Under the pieces are notes generated by a model. The model was not told the origin of the DNA. It ran no database searches and saw only the letters and a list, made by a program, of their open reading frames with translations. A stretch of DNA of 64,000 nucleotides from Phaeosaccion multiseriatum (lineage: Eukaryota > Ochrophyta, other classes), in assembly GCA_965112735.1 (NCBI GenBank), contig OZ218964.1, positions 682,001-746,000 of the forward strand, written 5' to 3'. Both the position numbers and the translations under genes were made by a program. The stretch's first letter is position 1; each line of letters starts with the position of its first letter. Of the stretch, positions 31,746 through 44,819 are shown in pieces.

Positions 31746-32586
31746 GGCCTGAACGTGTCCCTGTCCACGGACGACCCTCTGATGCTTCACTACACAAAGG
31801 ACCCCCTGCTGGAGGAGTACTCCGTGGCCACCCAGCTATGGAAGTTGGTGAGTCAGTGTTTGTGAGTCTGTGATGAGTGTACCTCTCAAAACTCTCCCTC
31901 ATAGCATCCCATCCAGTGCCATTGACTGCCATCTCCCATCTCCCCTCTCTTTCTTTGTGGGGTGTGACTGTGGTTTCTGCGTCCTCAGTCATCAACAGAT
32001 CAGTGTGAGATCGCCCGGAACAGCGTGGTGCAGAGCGGCTTCGAGCAGCGCTTCAAACAGCACTTCTTGGGCAAAGACTACGAAATGATGGTACGGGAGT
32101 AGGTAGGCAAGTTGGTGCTACGGTAGGAGAGGGGTCTGGAGGCTTTGTGTATGGCTTCACGGCGCACGCTTCACTCTCCTCCGGGGGGAGACTCCAACCC
32201 TCTCTCCGCCTATAGCTACCAAGCTTCATAATTTTGCAGTTAACCGCACACCTACCCTCCTGTATCACCAACTGCTGGCTGCTGGCGGGGCTCAGGGCGC
32301 GGAGGGAAACGACATCCGATATACCAACGTGCCGGACATCCGCCTCCGCTACCGCTGCGAGACGCTTCTCTCGGAGCTCCTCTTTGTACAGTCCGGCGGC
32401 CTCAGCGACGACTCTCACGCGACCACCCTCGAGGGGGCCTCCGCGTCTGCCTACACAAAGGAGCTCATCTCCCCCAAGCCTCAGGGGCGAGCTGCTGCAG
32501 CAGTTGGTGATACAGCAGCCTCACGAGGAGCAGGAGGAGCAGGAGCGGTTGGATTTGGTTTGGGCTCCTCTAGTGAGAAGGGGTAG
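25329..32586 (+). CDS. AMPD: AMP deaminase, 20 exons
   Basis: Hydrolyses AMP to IMP and ammonia in purine-nucleotide balance. Exons 25329-25602, 25732-25857, 25985-26103, 26258-26387, 26758-27224, 27460-27588, 27693-27746, 27928-28059, 28367-28446, 28694-28738, 29053-29235, 29478-29588, 29734-29833, 30011-30109, 30311-30414, 30807-30893, 31224-31308, 31746-31847, 31989-32090, 32296-32586; 939 residues. The catalytic half begins near residue 390: [12 protein letters not shown] (zinc ligands about 437 and 439), [18 protein letters not shown] (about 705-713), [17 protein letters not shown] and [10 protein letters not shown] (about 781-788), all as in eukaryotic AMPD. Exon 5 carries a Lys/Glu/Gly insert absent from typical AMPD, plus motif copies read as [18 protein letters not shown]. 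The C-terminus also ends in a motif-derived [10 protein letters not shown] tail. No membrane anchor is evident at the N-terminus. Confidence 0.95.
26401..26467 (+). repeat. Two dispersed motif copies in AMPD intron 4
   Basis: GCAGCTGGTGATACAGCAG at 26401-26419 and GCAGCAGTTGGCGATACAGC ending near 26466, with a weaker GGTGACACAG copy between. Confidence 0.85.
26897..26946 (+). repeat. Tandem motif copies inside AMPD exon 5
   Basis: Three successive diverged units (GTTGGTAGTACAGCA, GTTGGTGATTCAGCA, ACGGGCGATACGACT), translated in frame as [15 protein letters not shown]. Confidence 0.8.
28456..28676 (+). repeat. Minisatellite in AMPD intron 9
   Basis: About nine copies of a 22-25-bp unit, TGTCCTGACACTCACTACTC with variants. 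TGTCCTGACACTC also appears in the TTLL9 intron near 34960-34975. Confidence 0.9.
30241..30295 (+). repeat. (CCAA)n microsatellite, AMPD intron 14
   Basis: About 13 CCAA units a few bases before the exon 15 acceptor. Confidence 0.95.
30678..30799 (+). repeat. (CTAC)n microsatellite, AMPD intron 15
   Basis: CTAC array with a few CTAT units, ending at the exon 16 acceptor and acting as its polypyrimidine-like tract. Confidence 0.95.
32260..32278 (-). repeat. Dispersed motif copy in AMPD intron 19
   Basis: CCTGTATCACCAACTGCTGG, about 20 bases before the final exon acceptor. Confidence 0.75.
32497..32519 (+). repeat. Dispersed motif copy in the last AMPD exon
   Basis: GCAGCAGTTGGTGATACAGC and a further CAG, exact consensus, read in frame as AAVGDTAA near the C-terminus. 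Confidence 0.9.
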
Positions 32587-33728
32587 CGTTCGGCCGATGG
32601 GCGGTAGATGCGCTTGGGAGTGGGAGAGGGCTTGAAGAGTGAAGCAAGCACCACCCCTCTACTCAAGCGTTTGGAGGACGACGGGGGGAAAGACCTGTCC
32701 GCAGGTCTGTCAGTAGTTGGTGATACAGTAGTGGCAAAGCTGGTGATACAGCAGCAGCGGACCAACTGCTGCCTTGCCCCCTCCCCCTCCCATTACTTCT
32801 GATAGTCTTCCCGTGCGTGCCTTGGCCTTGGCCTATGCAATGCAACGAGAGAGGAGGGATGGCACCCTGTGTATATACATTTGTGAATTGCATAATTCGG
32901 CGGTGCTCACGGCGTACGGTGTGGCTTCATTCTCTTCTCTTCTCTCCTCTCCTCTCCTCTTTTCGTGTGCTTCTCTCATCTCCCTACGGCCATCCATCCA
33001 TCCATTGCCATCCATCCATCGCGCCCACGGTGCGGAATCCGTGTGCCTTTGCGCAAGGCGCACCAATGTATCGATGGGATGGGATTGAAGGCTGCGCTTG
33101 TGCGTGCGTGAGACAGCGACCCCATCTGCCCCCATCGCCATCCACTGCCATCCCCATCCGACCCTTGCGGGAGCAGGCAGGAGGGTGCGGTACCACACAC
33201 AGACGCGCAGACGCAGCCAATTTCGTGGTGGTGCAAGTCCCCTGAAGGCTGCTCCACTCCACTCTCCATTGTGTGGGTGTATGTCTCTTTCTCGTCTCTC
33301 TGTGGCGGTTTCGTTGCCGTTCCGCGCCAAGAAACAAAAGTAAACGACAGACGCCGGCTGCGCTCCCTCTCTTCACAGTGACTTGCCTTTAGAGTAGCAC
33401 ATTTCAATACGAATATATGGCAGTGCATTGTCAAGATGGCAGTATATGGCACGGCAGGGCTCCGGCCTGTCTCCGAGTCGGCAGGCATCGATGTTTGAGT
33501 TCGTCAAGCAAGCCGAGGACGTCGGGCTCGCAGTTGGGCCTGTCTGTCTTGCTCCTGTCCCCTGTGCTGTGGTCAGTCAGGCAGTGCCGCTGTACCTCAC
33601 GCCGCTGTAGCCCTATGCCACTGGCCTGATCTCTTCCCTCTCTCTCCTCAAGGACCCGTGCAAGGGCTGATGAGTCAGGAAGGATGGAACGGGGCTGGGG
33701 CCCTCTGATCTGAAAGGTCACAGGAAGG
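32587..33728. other. No gene seen; two motif copies
   Basis: Convergent spacer after AMP deaminase. It holds two motif copies (32711-32757), AC-rich stretches and a short plus-strand frame at 33428-33610 that I do not recognise and that may be retroelement debris. Confidence 0.4.
32711..32757 (+). repeat. Two tandem dispersed motif copies, intergenic
   Basis: CAGTAGTTGGTGATACAGTA and AGCTGGTGATACAGCAGCAG, 8 bases apart, followed by an inverted partial copy ACCAACTGCTGCC at 32761. Confidence 0.85.
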
Positions 33729-33960
33729 GCAGCCTCGGCTTCCCGAGACCAGGAGGGCAGACCCATAAAGCCACGTGGACGCATCCCCAAGTGCTGGTCT
33801 TGTGGAGAGCCTCATCGTCTCAGTGACTGCCAGTCTTATCGTCGTCGGAGGTAGTCTGGCAGTCACTGAGACGATGAGGCTCTCCACAAGACCAGCACTT
33901 GGGGGTGCGTCCACGTGGCTTTATGGGTCTGCCCTCCTGGTCTCGTAAAGCCGAGGCTGC
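33729..33960. repeat. Long palindrome of copia gag zinc-knuckle DNA, 105-bp arms, 22-bp loop
   Basis: Arms 33729-33833 and 33856-33960 are about 97% identical inverted copies (three mismatches). Each arm, on its own strand, encodes RDQEGRPIKPRGR followed by PKCWSCGEPHRLSDC. A transcript across it would form a near-perfect ~105-bp hairpin. Confidence 0.9.
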
Positions 33961-34479
33961 TGCGTCCTTGTTGGTAGCTGTCTCGCTCGAAGCATTCTCT
34001 CCCTGCTTCTGCTTCTTCAACTGCTGCTCCCGCTGCTGCTGCTGCTGCTGCTTCCGTTTGCTGTGGCGCCCATTCTTTCCATTGCCATTTCCGTGGCTGT
34101 CACTGTCGCTGGCACCTCCTCCCGCTCGCTGCGAGAGGCCCGGAAGGAAACTCTCAGCTGTGCCTCCCACGCGCTGAGCTGTGGCTCGAACCGTCAACCA
34201 TAATTGAAGCTCTCTCTCCACCATCTGTTCCCATTCCGTCCAGTTGTCTTCCCACTTGCCATCCGTCTTTCGCCCTTCCTTGTCCCGGATGATTGCTAGT
34301 GCAGCGACAGCCCCGCTAACGTAGAGCCAATGGAGGTGACGTTTACCGACACGGTATCCAGCTCCCGTCTCCCCATAAACAAGTTGATAGACAAAGGCCT
34401 GGGTTATAGCAACCCGCAGAAGGCAGTAGATGGCTGGCCCCAAGAGGCCTAGCCCCCAGACACAAGCAGCACACGTATC
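33820..34479 (-). pseudogene. Ty1/copia-like gag fragment with CCHC-type zinc knuckle
   Basis: Open minus-strand frame of about 220 codons without an ATG start. C-terminal CWSCGEPHRLSDC is a zinc knuckle (Cys-x2-Cys-x3-His-x4-Cys, one residue shorter than the retroviral-type x4 spacing), preceded by a basic/Gln-rich linker, as in copia gag. The middle (WEDNWTEWEQMVERELQLW) could be part of the capsid region. No protease, reverse transcriptase or LTR was found beside it, and its 3' part forms one arm of the palindrome. Moderate confidence. Confidence 0.55.
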
Positions 34480-34669
34480 CAAGCCGTTTGCTTCCCGCCC
34501 TCACTCATTCACCCACTCACTCACTCACTCACTCACTCCCTCACGACTCACAGGTCTGCATGGGGTGAGTGAGGAGGTCTGTATGAGGAGGCCATGCAGT
34601 GGCCCTGCAGAACAAACAGGTCTGTTCTACAGAACAACAGGTCTGTTCTACAGAACAAACAGTTATGTT

Positions 34670-37228
<2,559 letters not shown>

Positions 37229-37587
37229 TCCTCCTCTTGTCCTCTCCTCAATTTGGTGATCATTTGTTCCAACAAGAGGATGCGGATGGCACCGGACGAG
37301 TCGGTGTGCAATGGCATCCAAGGGAGTAAAATAATAAACTATTCCACTATCAAAGGGAGCGCCTCTCGCCGTTGGGGGAAGGGCTGTCAAGCTACGCTTA
37401 TGCAGGCTGGCCTTACCAGAAGAAAGGAGACAGAGGGGAGCGGGGGGAGGGAAAGGGGTAGAAGGTTGATAACGGATCAGAGAATTTTTCTGGTCCTCAT
37501 GTTGTAAGCATGGGTACCCATCGACCTGCTGCAGGTCTATAGAGATCCATTAACAGAAGGAGCAGCAGGAGCATAGCAGCTCCCCCC
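37229..37587. promoter_or_regulatory. Divergent upstream region, TTLL9/MFS
   Basis: 359 bases between two start codons on opposite strands. It contains GACCTGCTGCAGGTC, an exact 15-base near-palindrome at 37522-37536, and no coding feature of its own apart from a possible longer TTLL9 N-terminus. Confidence 0.45.
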
Positions 37588-39897
37588 ATGTCAGGGGGAG
37601 CGTACTCTCGCTATGTGTTGGCTTTGCTGACGGTCCTGAACATCGTCAACATATGGCACCGCTATCTGCTGTACAACCTTGCGGCCGTCAGCGTTCCTAA
37701 GTGTGCTGACACATGCGAGGGGGTGGCCTTCATTCCACTGTGCCAGTCCTGCTCTTCCACTTCCAGCAGCGCCTCTGTGTATAGGGCAGCAGAGGGAGCA
37801 ATTGTGGGAGACGTCGCAGGGGAATGGCTGGCAGCTGAGCAAGGCCAGACGAAGGGGCGAGTCCCATATCACAAAGTAGGCGCGTTGCCCTTAAGCGACG
37901 CTGGTAGCCATCGTGTGAGAAGAGCGGAGGAGACCTACGATGACGATGACGACGGGCAAGACGGCTCCTGTGAAGTCTGCAATGAGTGCAGAGATGCCTA
38001 CGGCGGCGCGTACTACAACATCCGAGATGGGGCCTGCATCGACAACACGGAGTACGGGTACCTTGCCGGCTTCGGCTTCTCCCTCATGTTCGCAGTGATG
38101 GGGCTCTTCGCAGGGCGGATGAGTGACGTGTTTGATCGCCGATACCTGCACACAGGGGCCGTGCTGCTGTGGTCACTGGCCGCGGCGGGGCACGGGGCCT
38201 GCACTTCCTTCTCCTGCCTCCTGCTGGCGAGGGTGCTGGTGGGCATCGGGGAGGCCTTCAACGCACCCTGCTGCTACATTGTCATCTCGCACTACTTTGC
38301 GCAGGAGGAGCGCAGCACCGCGAATGGTATGTACAGCACGGGCACTTACCTCGGAGCCGCCATGAGCAGCCTCTGCATCTTCCTGGCCAGCGCCGTCGGG
38401 TGGCGCGCGACGGCCTTTGGGTCGGGCGGAGTCGGCATTGGAGTGGCTTTCTTGCTCTTTTACACACTCAGGCAGCCCGCTGGCGCAAGCAAAGACGGTG
38501 ATTCCTTTTGGGAGGTATCGGCGGAAGAAGCCGAGTCGCTCTCCCCTCTCATGAGCCGAAGCCGGAACGGCGAGAAGCAAGCTCCAGCGTATGACAACAG
38601 CAAGACTTGGGTTGCCCATGAGCAGCAGAAGAAGCAGCATCCGCAGCACGGGAGCTATCAGCAGGAGGTGCCGCATTACCACCACCTGCATCAGCTGAGA
38701 CAGGGGCAGCACTCTTCTTCTGCGAGGAGAATCGATACCCTGCTGGTGCACTCAGACACCGAAACTGCCCCCCCACGAGGAGAGGGGAGAGGCCGAGGAG
38801 GAGGCCGAGGAAGAGGGGGAAGAAGAAGAGGAGGAGGAGAAGGAGGAGAAGGAGGAGAAGGAGGAGGAGGAGGAGGAGGCGGAGGAGACATGCTGGTCGT
38901 GCTTCGCATCGTTGGAGGCAACCCCAAGGTTCTGCTGCTCTTGGCCGCCACCAGCCTGCGCATGATCGGTGTGGTGGTCATCGCCGCCTACCTACCCACG
39001 TACTTTAAGCGGGCCTTCCCCGACAGCACCAACGCCTTCTCCATTGTCAACGCTTGTCTGATAAGCGTGGGCGGAGTGCTGAGCTCGACGATGGGCGGTG
39101 TCTTGGCCGATCGCTTCGGAAAGGAGCGCTCCGGCATCCTGGCGTGGCTGCCTGCGGTAGGGGCGCTGTTGGGCATTCCTCTGCTGGCCATTGTGCTGTA
39201 CAGCTCGAGCTTCTGGGTAGCCATGATGGCACTCTTTGTGGAGTACCTCGTTGCCGAGTGCTGGCTGGGGCCGGGGATGACCATCTTGCAGAGGCAGACA
39301 CCTCAGCACATGCACGGGGTAGCTGTGGCAATCCTGCTCTTCCTCAACACGCTCGTGTCCAACGTGGGGCCCGTCATGATCGCCGCCCACGATCCCGGCA
39401 CGGCTCTAGTGCGCGTGCCCGTGTTCGTTCAGCTCGTGTGCTCGTATGGCCTTGCTGCCGCTCTGTTCGTCGTGCTGGGCTATATGCTGGAGAAAGAGCA
39501 GTGCCCTTCGTCAGTGTCGTCGTCATCCTCTTCGTCTTGCTGCTTCATCCCGGGGAGGATGAGGGGGACCGGTGTGTTGTTTGGCGACGGTCGAGGAGGA
39601 GGAGGAGAAGGAGGCGGAGGAGGAGGAGGCGGCGGGGGAAAGGGCAGCGGGATGGGCGGTGGCTATTGGATGAGTAGGAGCAGTAGCAGCAGCACGAGCA
39701 ACAGTAGCAGCAGTGGCAGCATGAGCTGCTTCGTGGAGGCCCGCTTCGGCGAGATGAACTACAACTTCGACAGTTGCGACAGCTACAACTCTTACGAGGA
39801 GATGGAGACTTCTCCGCCCTTTCCGAGTGGACCAGACGGGGTGGGAGGCGGTAGGGGCCGTGGTGGAGGAGGCTACGATAGTTTTGCGGCTAGCTAG
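37588..39897 (+). CDS. MFS transporter, Spinster-like, single exon
   Basis: One intronless frame of 769 residues, starting with ATG and ending TAG. The N-terminal half has TM1 (YVLALLTVLNIVNIWHRYLL), an extended Cys-rich extracytoplasmic loop (CEVCNECRDAYGGAY), then YGYLAGFGFSLMFAVMGLFA followed by the MFS motif A variant GRMSDVFDRRYL, ARVLVGIGEAFNAP, and the Spinster-type arrangement of SHYFAQEERSTANGMY. A ~150-residue Gln/His/Gly-rich loop joins TM6 and TM7. The C-terminal half is VLRIVGGNPKVLLLL… with GGVLADRFGKE. The tail is Gly/Ser-rich. Spinster proteins export lysolipids or sphingoid lipids in animals; the substrate here is unknown. It is the only intronless gene besides the DUF2993-like gene. 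Confidence 0.85.
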   Translation: MSGGAYSRYVLALLTVLNIVNIWHRYLLYNLAAVSVPKCADTCEGVAFIPLCQSCSSTSSSASVYRAAEGAIVGDVAGEWLAAEQGQTKGRVPYHKVGALPLSDAGSHRVRRAEETYDDDDDGQDGSCEVCNECRDAYGGAYYNIRDGACIDNTEYGYLAGFGFSLMFAVMGLFAGRMSDVFDRRYLHTGAVLLWSLAAAGHGACTSFSCLLLARVLVGIGEAFNAPCCYIVISHYFAQEERSTANGMYSTGTYLGAAMSSLCIFLASAVGWRATAFGSGGVGIGVAFLLFYTLRQPAGASKDGDSFWEVSAEEAESLSPLMSRSRNGEKQAPAYDNSKTWVAHEQQKKQHPQHGSYQQEVPHYHHLHQLRQGQHSSSARRIDTLLVHSDTETAPPRGEGRGRGGGRGRGGRRRGGGEGGEGGEGGGGGGGGGDMLVVLRIVGGNPKVLLLLAATSLRMIGVVVIAAYLPTYFKRAFPDSTNAFSIVNACLISVGGVLSSTMGGVLADRFGKERSGILAWLPAVGALLGIPLLAIVLYSSSFWVAMMALFVEYLVAECWLGPGMTILQRQTPQHMHGVAVAILLFLNTLVSNVGPVMIAAHDPGTALVRVPVFVQLVCSYGLAAALFVVLGYMLEKEQCPSSVSSSSSSSCCFIPGRMRGTGVLFGDGRGGGGEGGGGGGGGGGKGSGMGGGYWMSRSSSSSTSNSSSSGSMSCFVEARFGEMNYNFDSCDSYNSYEEMETSPPFPSGPDGVGGGRGRGGGGYDSFAAS

Positions 39898-40083
39898 TAA
39901 CAGCTAGTAGTGAGAAGAAAAGGAAGGAAAAGGAGAAAAGAGAAGAAGGGGAAAAGTTTCAGTTTCAGGTCGACTTTCTTCCCATAGGCCTCCACATTCC
40001 TGTATACGATTACATCACGCCTTTCCGACCCTCTCGGTTTGATCCCTTCTTGTCTCTCTGTTTGTTCGCTGCTGGCCCTTTAC

Positions 40084-40823
40084 ATGGCCACCATGATGCT
40101 AACTATTACTCCTCGCCTGGAGGCCAGCCTTAGCGCGGCTCTTGCCTCTTCCCCGCTGAGCAGGCACCGGGGAGACGGAGGGCATGTCGATGCGCTGCTC
40201 GGTGAGGTGGAGGCCTGCTTGCATGACAAGAAGTATGACAATGGGGATGGGAGGGGGCCCAGGGCGGGCATCGCTCCGTCCCTTCTGCGGCGTCTGCGGC
40301 CTTACTTGGAGAGAATGAGGGGAGGGGCAGGGACGGCGAAGGAAGACGGGCGTGAGGGTGGAAGTGAGGGAAGGGAAGGGAGGGGTGCAGGACGAGCCAG
40401 CAGCAGTAGCTATAGCGTGGTATCGATGCTGGAAGGGGGTGAGATCTTGTTTCCCGACTCGTTGGAGATTGGACGTAAGAGAAGGGCGACGGAACGGGCG
40501 ACCGAGGAGGAAGCGGAGGACGAGAGCAAGAAGGAGAAGCGGAACCTCATGCGCCTCAGAGCAGAGGACAGAGAGTACGATAGGATGACTGCGAACGTAA
40601 AGTAAGTGGGTAGGAGGAGTGGAGGAGATGTAGAGTGAGTCTTTGCCATGTTTTTGGAGAGGAGATGGTGTTCTGTCTCTCTCTTTCTGTTCTTTCTCGG
40701 AAGCTGCTTGAAAGTCTTTGGCCTTATCAACACCGCACATTGGACCACACGCAGCAGGGTGGAGAGCTTCCTGCGAATCACTGGCATCTAAACGCTTGTC
40801 TTCCTCTGCACCACACCACCACC

Positions 40824-40856
<33 letters not shown>

Positions 40857-41853
40857 TGTGCATGTCATACCCTCTCCCCTCCCCTCCCCAAGCCCCGCCC
40901 GAGCAGCTCCCTACGGCGCAGAGGAGCTGCACGACCTGCAGAGCTCGTTCAAGTTCCAGGCCGGCATAGGGGCCAACGTGGTGCTGGCCTCCGTTTCCTC
41001 CTTCCTAGTGTGTTATTGGGGTAGCAAGCACGTGGGCATTCAAAAGGAGTCCTATGTGAGTGAGAGATGGAGTGAGTCAATGAGTGAGTGAGTGAGTGAG
41101 TGAGTGAGTGAGTGAGTGGGGGAACAGGAGAGAGGGAGGGGGTGAGTAAGGGAGGGAGGGAGGGAGGGAGGGAGGGAGTGGGTGAGGAGTGAGGGGAGGG
41201 AGGGCGTGGATACACTGTCTTCAGAGGCGCGTAAGCAAGGAAATGTCCCTCCCTTTCTCGCGCTCCCGCACCGACCTATGTCTCACAAGCACTCTTTCCT
41301 CGCTTTGTCGTGTTTCGCTCTCTCTCCCTCTCTCATTGCCCTCGCCACCACCCCACCCCCTTCTGATTGATTCTTCATTCATCACGTGCCTCCCTCCTCA
41401 CCTCTATCTCTCGACATGTGGCTTGCTGTTCTACCCATACTTCTTCGTATCTGTCCCCTCCTTCCTTTCATCACTATACATCCATATATCCTCCTCGCGA
41501 TATGGCCCTGTCTGTCCCTCCCGCAGCGCCTCGTCACCGGTCTGGTGGGTGCCATCAGCATCCTCCTCATCGAGCTGCTGGTGTTCGTCATTCGATCGCT
41601 AAAAGCCGACGAGGCACTAGAGCGGGAGCGGAGGCACGTCCAGGAAGAGTCCGACCGCCTTATTGCAGGCCGGGGGGGCGGAGGCGGCAGGGAGAGAGCG
41701 CGGCGGACAAGTGCAAGTAGCGACGACGATGGAGGAGGGGGGGCGAGAGGTTGTGGCAGCGGACGTGAAGCTGAAGAAAAGGGGAGAGGAGGGGCTGTGG
41801 AGATGAGCACCTGGACGGAGGGCAGCGAGAGGGAGAGCTTATTGGTTGATTGA
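40084..41853 (+). CDS. Vma12/TMEM199-like V-ATPase assembly factor, 3 exons
   Basis: Exons 40084-40601, 40893-41055, 41527-41853; 335 residues. Exon 1 ends in the conserved REYDRMTANV, exon 2 gives PYGAEELHDLQSSFKFQ and TM1 (NVVLASVSSFLVCYWG), exon 3 gives TM2 (LVTGLVGAISILLIELLVFV). This two-helix hairpin after a YxRM-x2-NV motif is the Vma12/TMEM199 pattern, an ER protein needed to assemble the V-ATPase Vo sector. The acidic/basic N-terminal half and the Gly-rich C-terminal tail are longer than in yeast or human. I chose ATG 40084 because the open frame upstream lacks another good ATG and the residues MATMMLTITPRLEASLSAAL begin a helix like the family's. Starts 186 bases after the MFS stop. 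Confidence 0.8.
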
Positions 41854-43509
41854 TTCATTGATTTGGCGATGGACTCGCTCTCCGTGGAGTGCCATCTGAT
41901 CTATCCAGCCTTTGACCGGGTCTGTCGAGCTATGCAACGGGAGGCGGGCGGGGCCATTCCTTCCCTTTGTTGCGTATGGCAGCTGGCAGACGGATGGAGG
42001 GGGAAAGGGAGGAAGCACAAGGGCAAACGGTTTCAGTTTGCCGCAAGATTGGAAGAGGAAGCACAAGAGCGCAGAAGCTTCCGTTTGCCATCTGGTGCCT
42101 GCTGCTGGTGCTGCGAAACTACTCGCACTTCCCCCAAGAGACGACCGGCGCGCACGAAGAGAGACTTGACCCACTGTGGCGTGGGGAGGGAGGGAGGGAG
42201 GGAGGGAGGGAGGGGGGATTGGAGGGGACTACTTCATCATCTGGAATCATCAGTGGCGGTGCGGTAGTGCCACGTGAGCCCGGGGTGCCTAATGTGGCCA
42301 GAGGTGAAACAGATAGTGGTCAAGCTGACGGTAGGGCAACATCTTTGGCCACAGTCAGTGGGCCGAGGTAATGAGGTACTCCACCGCCAGACCAGACGCG
42401 TCCAGAAGAGTAGTCTCCAAGGCGGAGCGAGTATCCGTGGGCCTTGTGCCGGACAACCCCCACCCCCGTTTAACCTTTGACCGGCGCCCGTGATTGGAGG
42501 AGCACCAAAGCTTCGCTCGTCCTGCATGTGGCATGCGCCGGAGAAGAGGGATCGACGAGAAACGAAGGCACCAAGGGACGAAGGAGCGAAGAGGAGTCGT
42601 CTGTGCTCGCCTCGCGGGCGTCGACCTGCCCCGTGCCCATGGCAGGCAGCCCAAGGCAGGGCTCACGTGTTGAGTGGCCGAAGAGAGAAGAGAGGAACGC
42701 AGCCGCCAAGCTAGCATTGAGGGGGATGCAGCAGCTAAGCTGGCTGGGACCTGGTGTCACGCCTTGCCCGCCCTCGCGGGTCCTGGATGGTCCTGGATGG
42801 TCCTGGATGAAAGACATGATCCGCCGGGGTCCCCTCACGGCACCAAGCAGCGCCAAGTGAAGGAGGGGCAGTGAGGAGGGCGGCGCATGCTGTCTGCGCA
42901 GCCGCAGCAGCAGCAGTAGAAGTAATTGGTGGGACAGCAGGAGTTGGTGCTATCCTGTTCGTAGTGAGGGGCAGGCCGTGCGGCACAATTGTGACCGTAC
43001 ATTTGTACTGTTTTCTTTGAGCCGCTAATCTGTGGTCAATCGATCGATCATGGCGAACAAGAAAGGTTTTCATCAAGCCGGTAGTCTGTAGTCAATCGAT
43101 CACTACGAACAAGAGAGCTAGACTTTTCCAGGACCATTATCCTGCTCAAGAAGCGAAACTGTCGACAATCGGTTGACCTTAATCCCAGCGCCATGTCGCG
43201 CCAGGGACTCGAAACGCGGTGGCGGCTCGCCGCTTTGGCTCACTCCGCCTGTGCGTGTGTGTGTGCGGCCGTGCGTCAGTCGGCCCAGTTGCAGAGAGCG
43301 AGAGGCATGCTGGTCTTTTTTTTTCTCTCCCTTGTAGCTTTGTCGATTCCATGCCGATCCCATATGCCTCCCATATGCCTATCCCATGTGCCTGCCTTGT
43401 GCTTGGGCGGCAAACGTCAAAAGGCTGAAAGAAAGACTGCTTTGCTTTCGACGAGTGACGCAAAGCTCCGAACAAGCAGCGTCGTCTTGAGCAGGAGGGA
43501 AGGAGAGAA

Positions 43510-43556
<47 letters not shown>

Positions 43557-44002
43557 AAGGATAGAGAGGAGCTCTCAGACTCTCGAGCGGGCCGTTTTGT
43601 AAGGGGCGGGGGGTTACCCACTCTCCAGTGCGACGCACACGGCACCCCTCCCGGCCCGCTCCGCTGACCCCGCTCCGCGTCCACCGCCCTGCTTTACCCC
43701 AGAAAGGACGGGGCAGCCACCACGCATCATCACATCACATGTGCGTGGTGGGGGCTTCGCCTTTGGCAGCAAGCATCCCGCCATCCCCCAGCAAGTAGGG
43801 GAGGAGGAGGCGCTAACCCGCCCATCCACCCACCGACTCACCCACTCACTCCCGAGTGAAAAGTTCGGCCACTATGAGTCTCCGAGTGCCCTTCTCAAAG
43901 AAGTGGAACATTCCGCTGAAGCCCAGCCCCTCGCAGTAGTCAGTCATCAGGCATCTGCTGCCACCTCTCTCCTCATCCATCTACTGCCATCTACTGCCAT
44001 GT
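41854..44002. other. 2.1-kb convergent spacer without a supported gene
   Basis: Between Vma12 and the secreted repeat protein. Contains GGGA and GA runs, a diverged dispersed-motif cluster near 42926-42955, and two diverged direct copies of a ~60-bp unit (43020-43065 and 43077-43112; shared GTCAATCGATC…CGAACAAGA). Near 43850-43930 the minus strand has GLGFSGMFHFF, a second copy of the last coding segment of the neighbouring gene. Confidence 0.45.
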
Positions 44003-44716
44003 TCACTCGCACGAGGTGTCGAAGGAATGGAACATTCCGCTGAAGCCCGTTCGTCTTGTGTCCCCGTCGTCGGAGAGGTCAACGGTTTGAAGCCCGTCCT
44101 GCCCCGAGGGGGTGCCCCCCATGTCCATGACGTCGACATCTCGCACATCGATTCGCACCACCTAAGGAGGGGGGGGGGGAGGGAGAGGAGGGGGGGGAGC
44201 CAAGTGAAGTGTTTACGTCGGCCTATCTGCCTGTCTACCTGTCTGCCTGCCTTCCTCCCCCCCCCGAACCCACGGGCATTCACTACCATCCACAGTCATC
44301 CACTGCCATCCTCCACCACCCCCCTGCCCCCCTTACCTTGCCAAAGAAGATGCCATTGAAGTGCGGTGCGAGGTACACATGCTGTCCGAGAGAGAAGCCC
44401 CCCACAAAGCCCCGTAAGTCTTGATCGGCCATGGAAGGGATCTGTTGCCGCTCCTGAGAGGCCAGGTCCACCACCCTCACGCTACTCAAGGTGAAGTCTT
44501 CGATGTCCACGAAGACTACCTGTGACGGAGGAAGGAAGGAGTGTGGATGGGTGTGGGGGGGGGGGGGGGAGCGGAGAGGGGTTGGGGGAGAAGAGAGGGC
44601 AGATGGAGGGGTTTCATTTTATTCATCTATGGGCCATCTGCCGGCCCTTGTCTTTCAACGCAAGTGGTAAGGCTCTCGGCGCAGAGAGAGAGAAGATAAG
44701 GCAGAGAGAGATGAGA

Positions 44717-44758
<42 letters not shown>

Positions 44759-44778
44759 GGGAGAGAGGGAGAGGGAGA

Positions 44779-44819
<41 letters not shown>

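Noticed and set aside
31565-31768. Cys/Val-rich and His/Thr-rich short frames
   Set aside because: Frames of a (CA)n tract in an AMP deaminase intron.
42237-42717. Minus-strand frames resembling copia RNase H or protease pieces
   Set aside because: No catalytic motif could be found in any frame; similarity was impressionistic.
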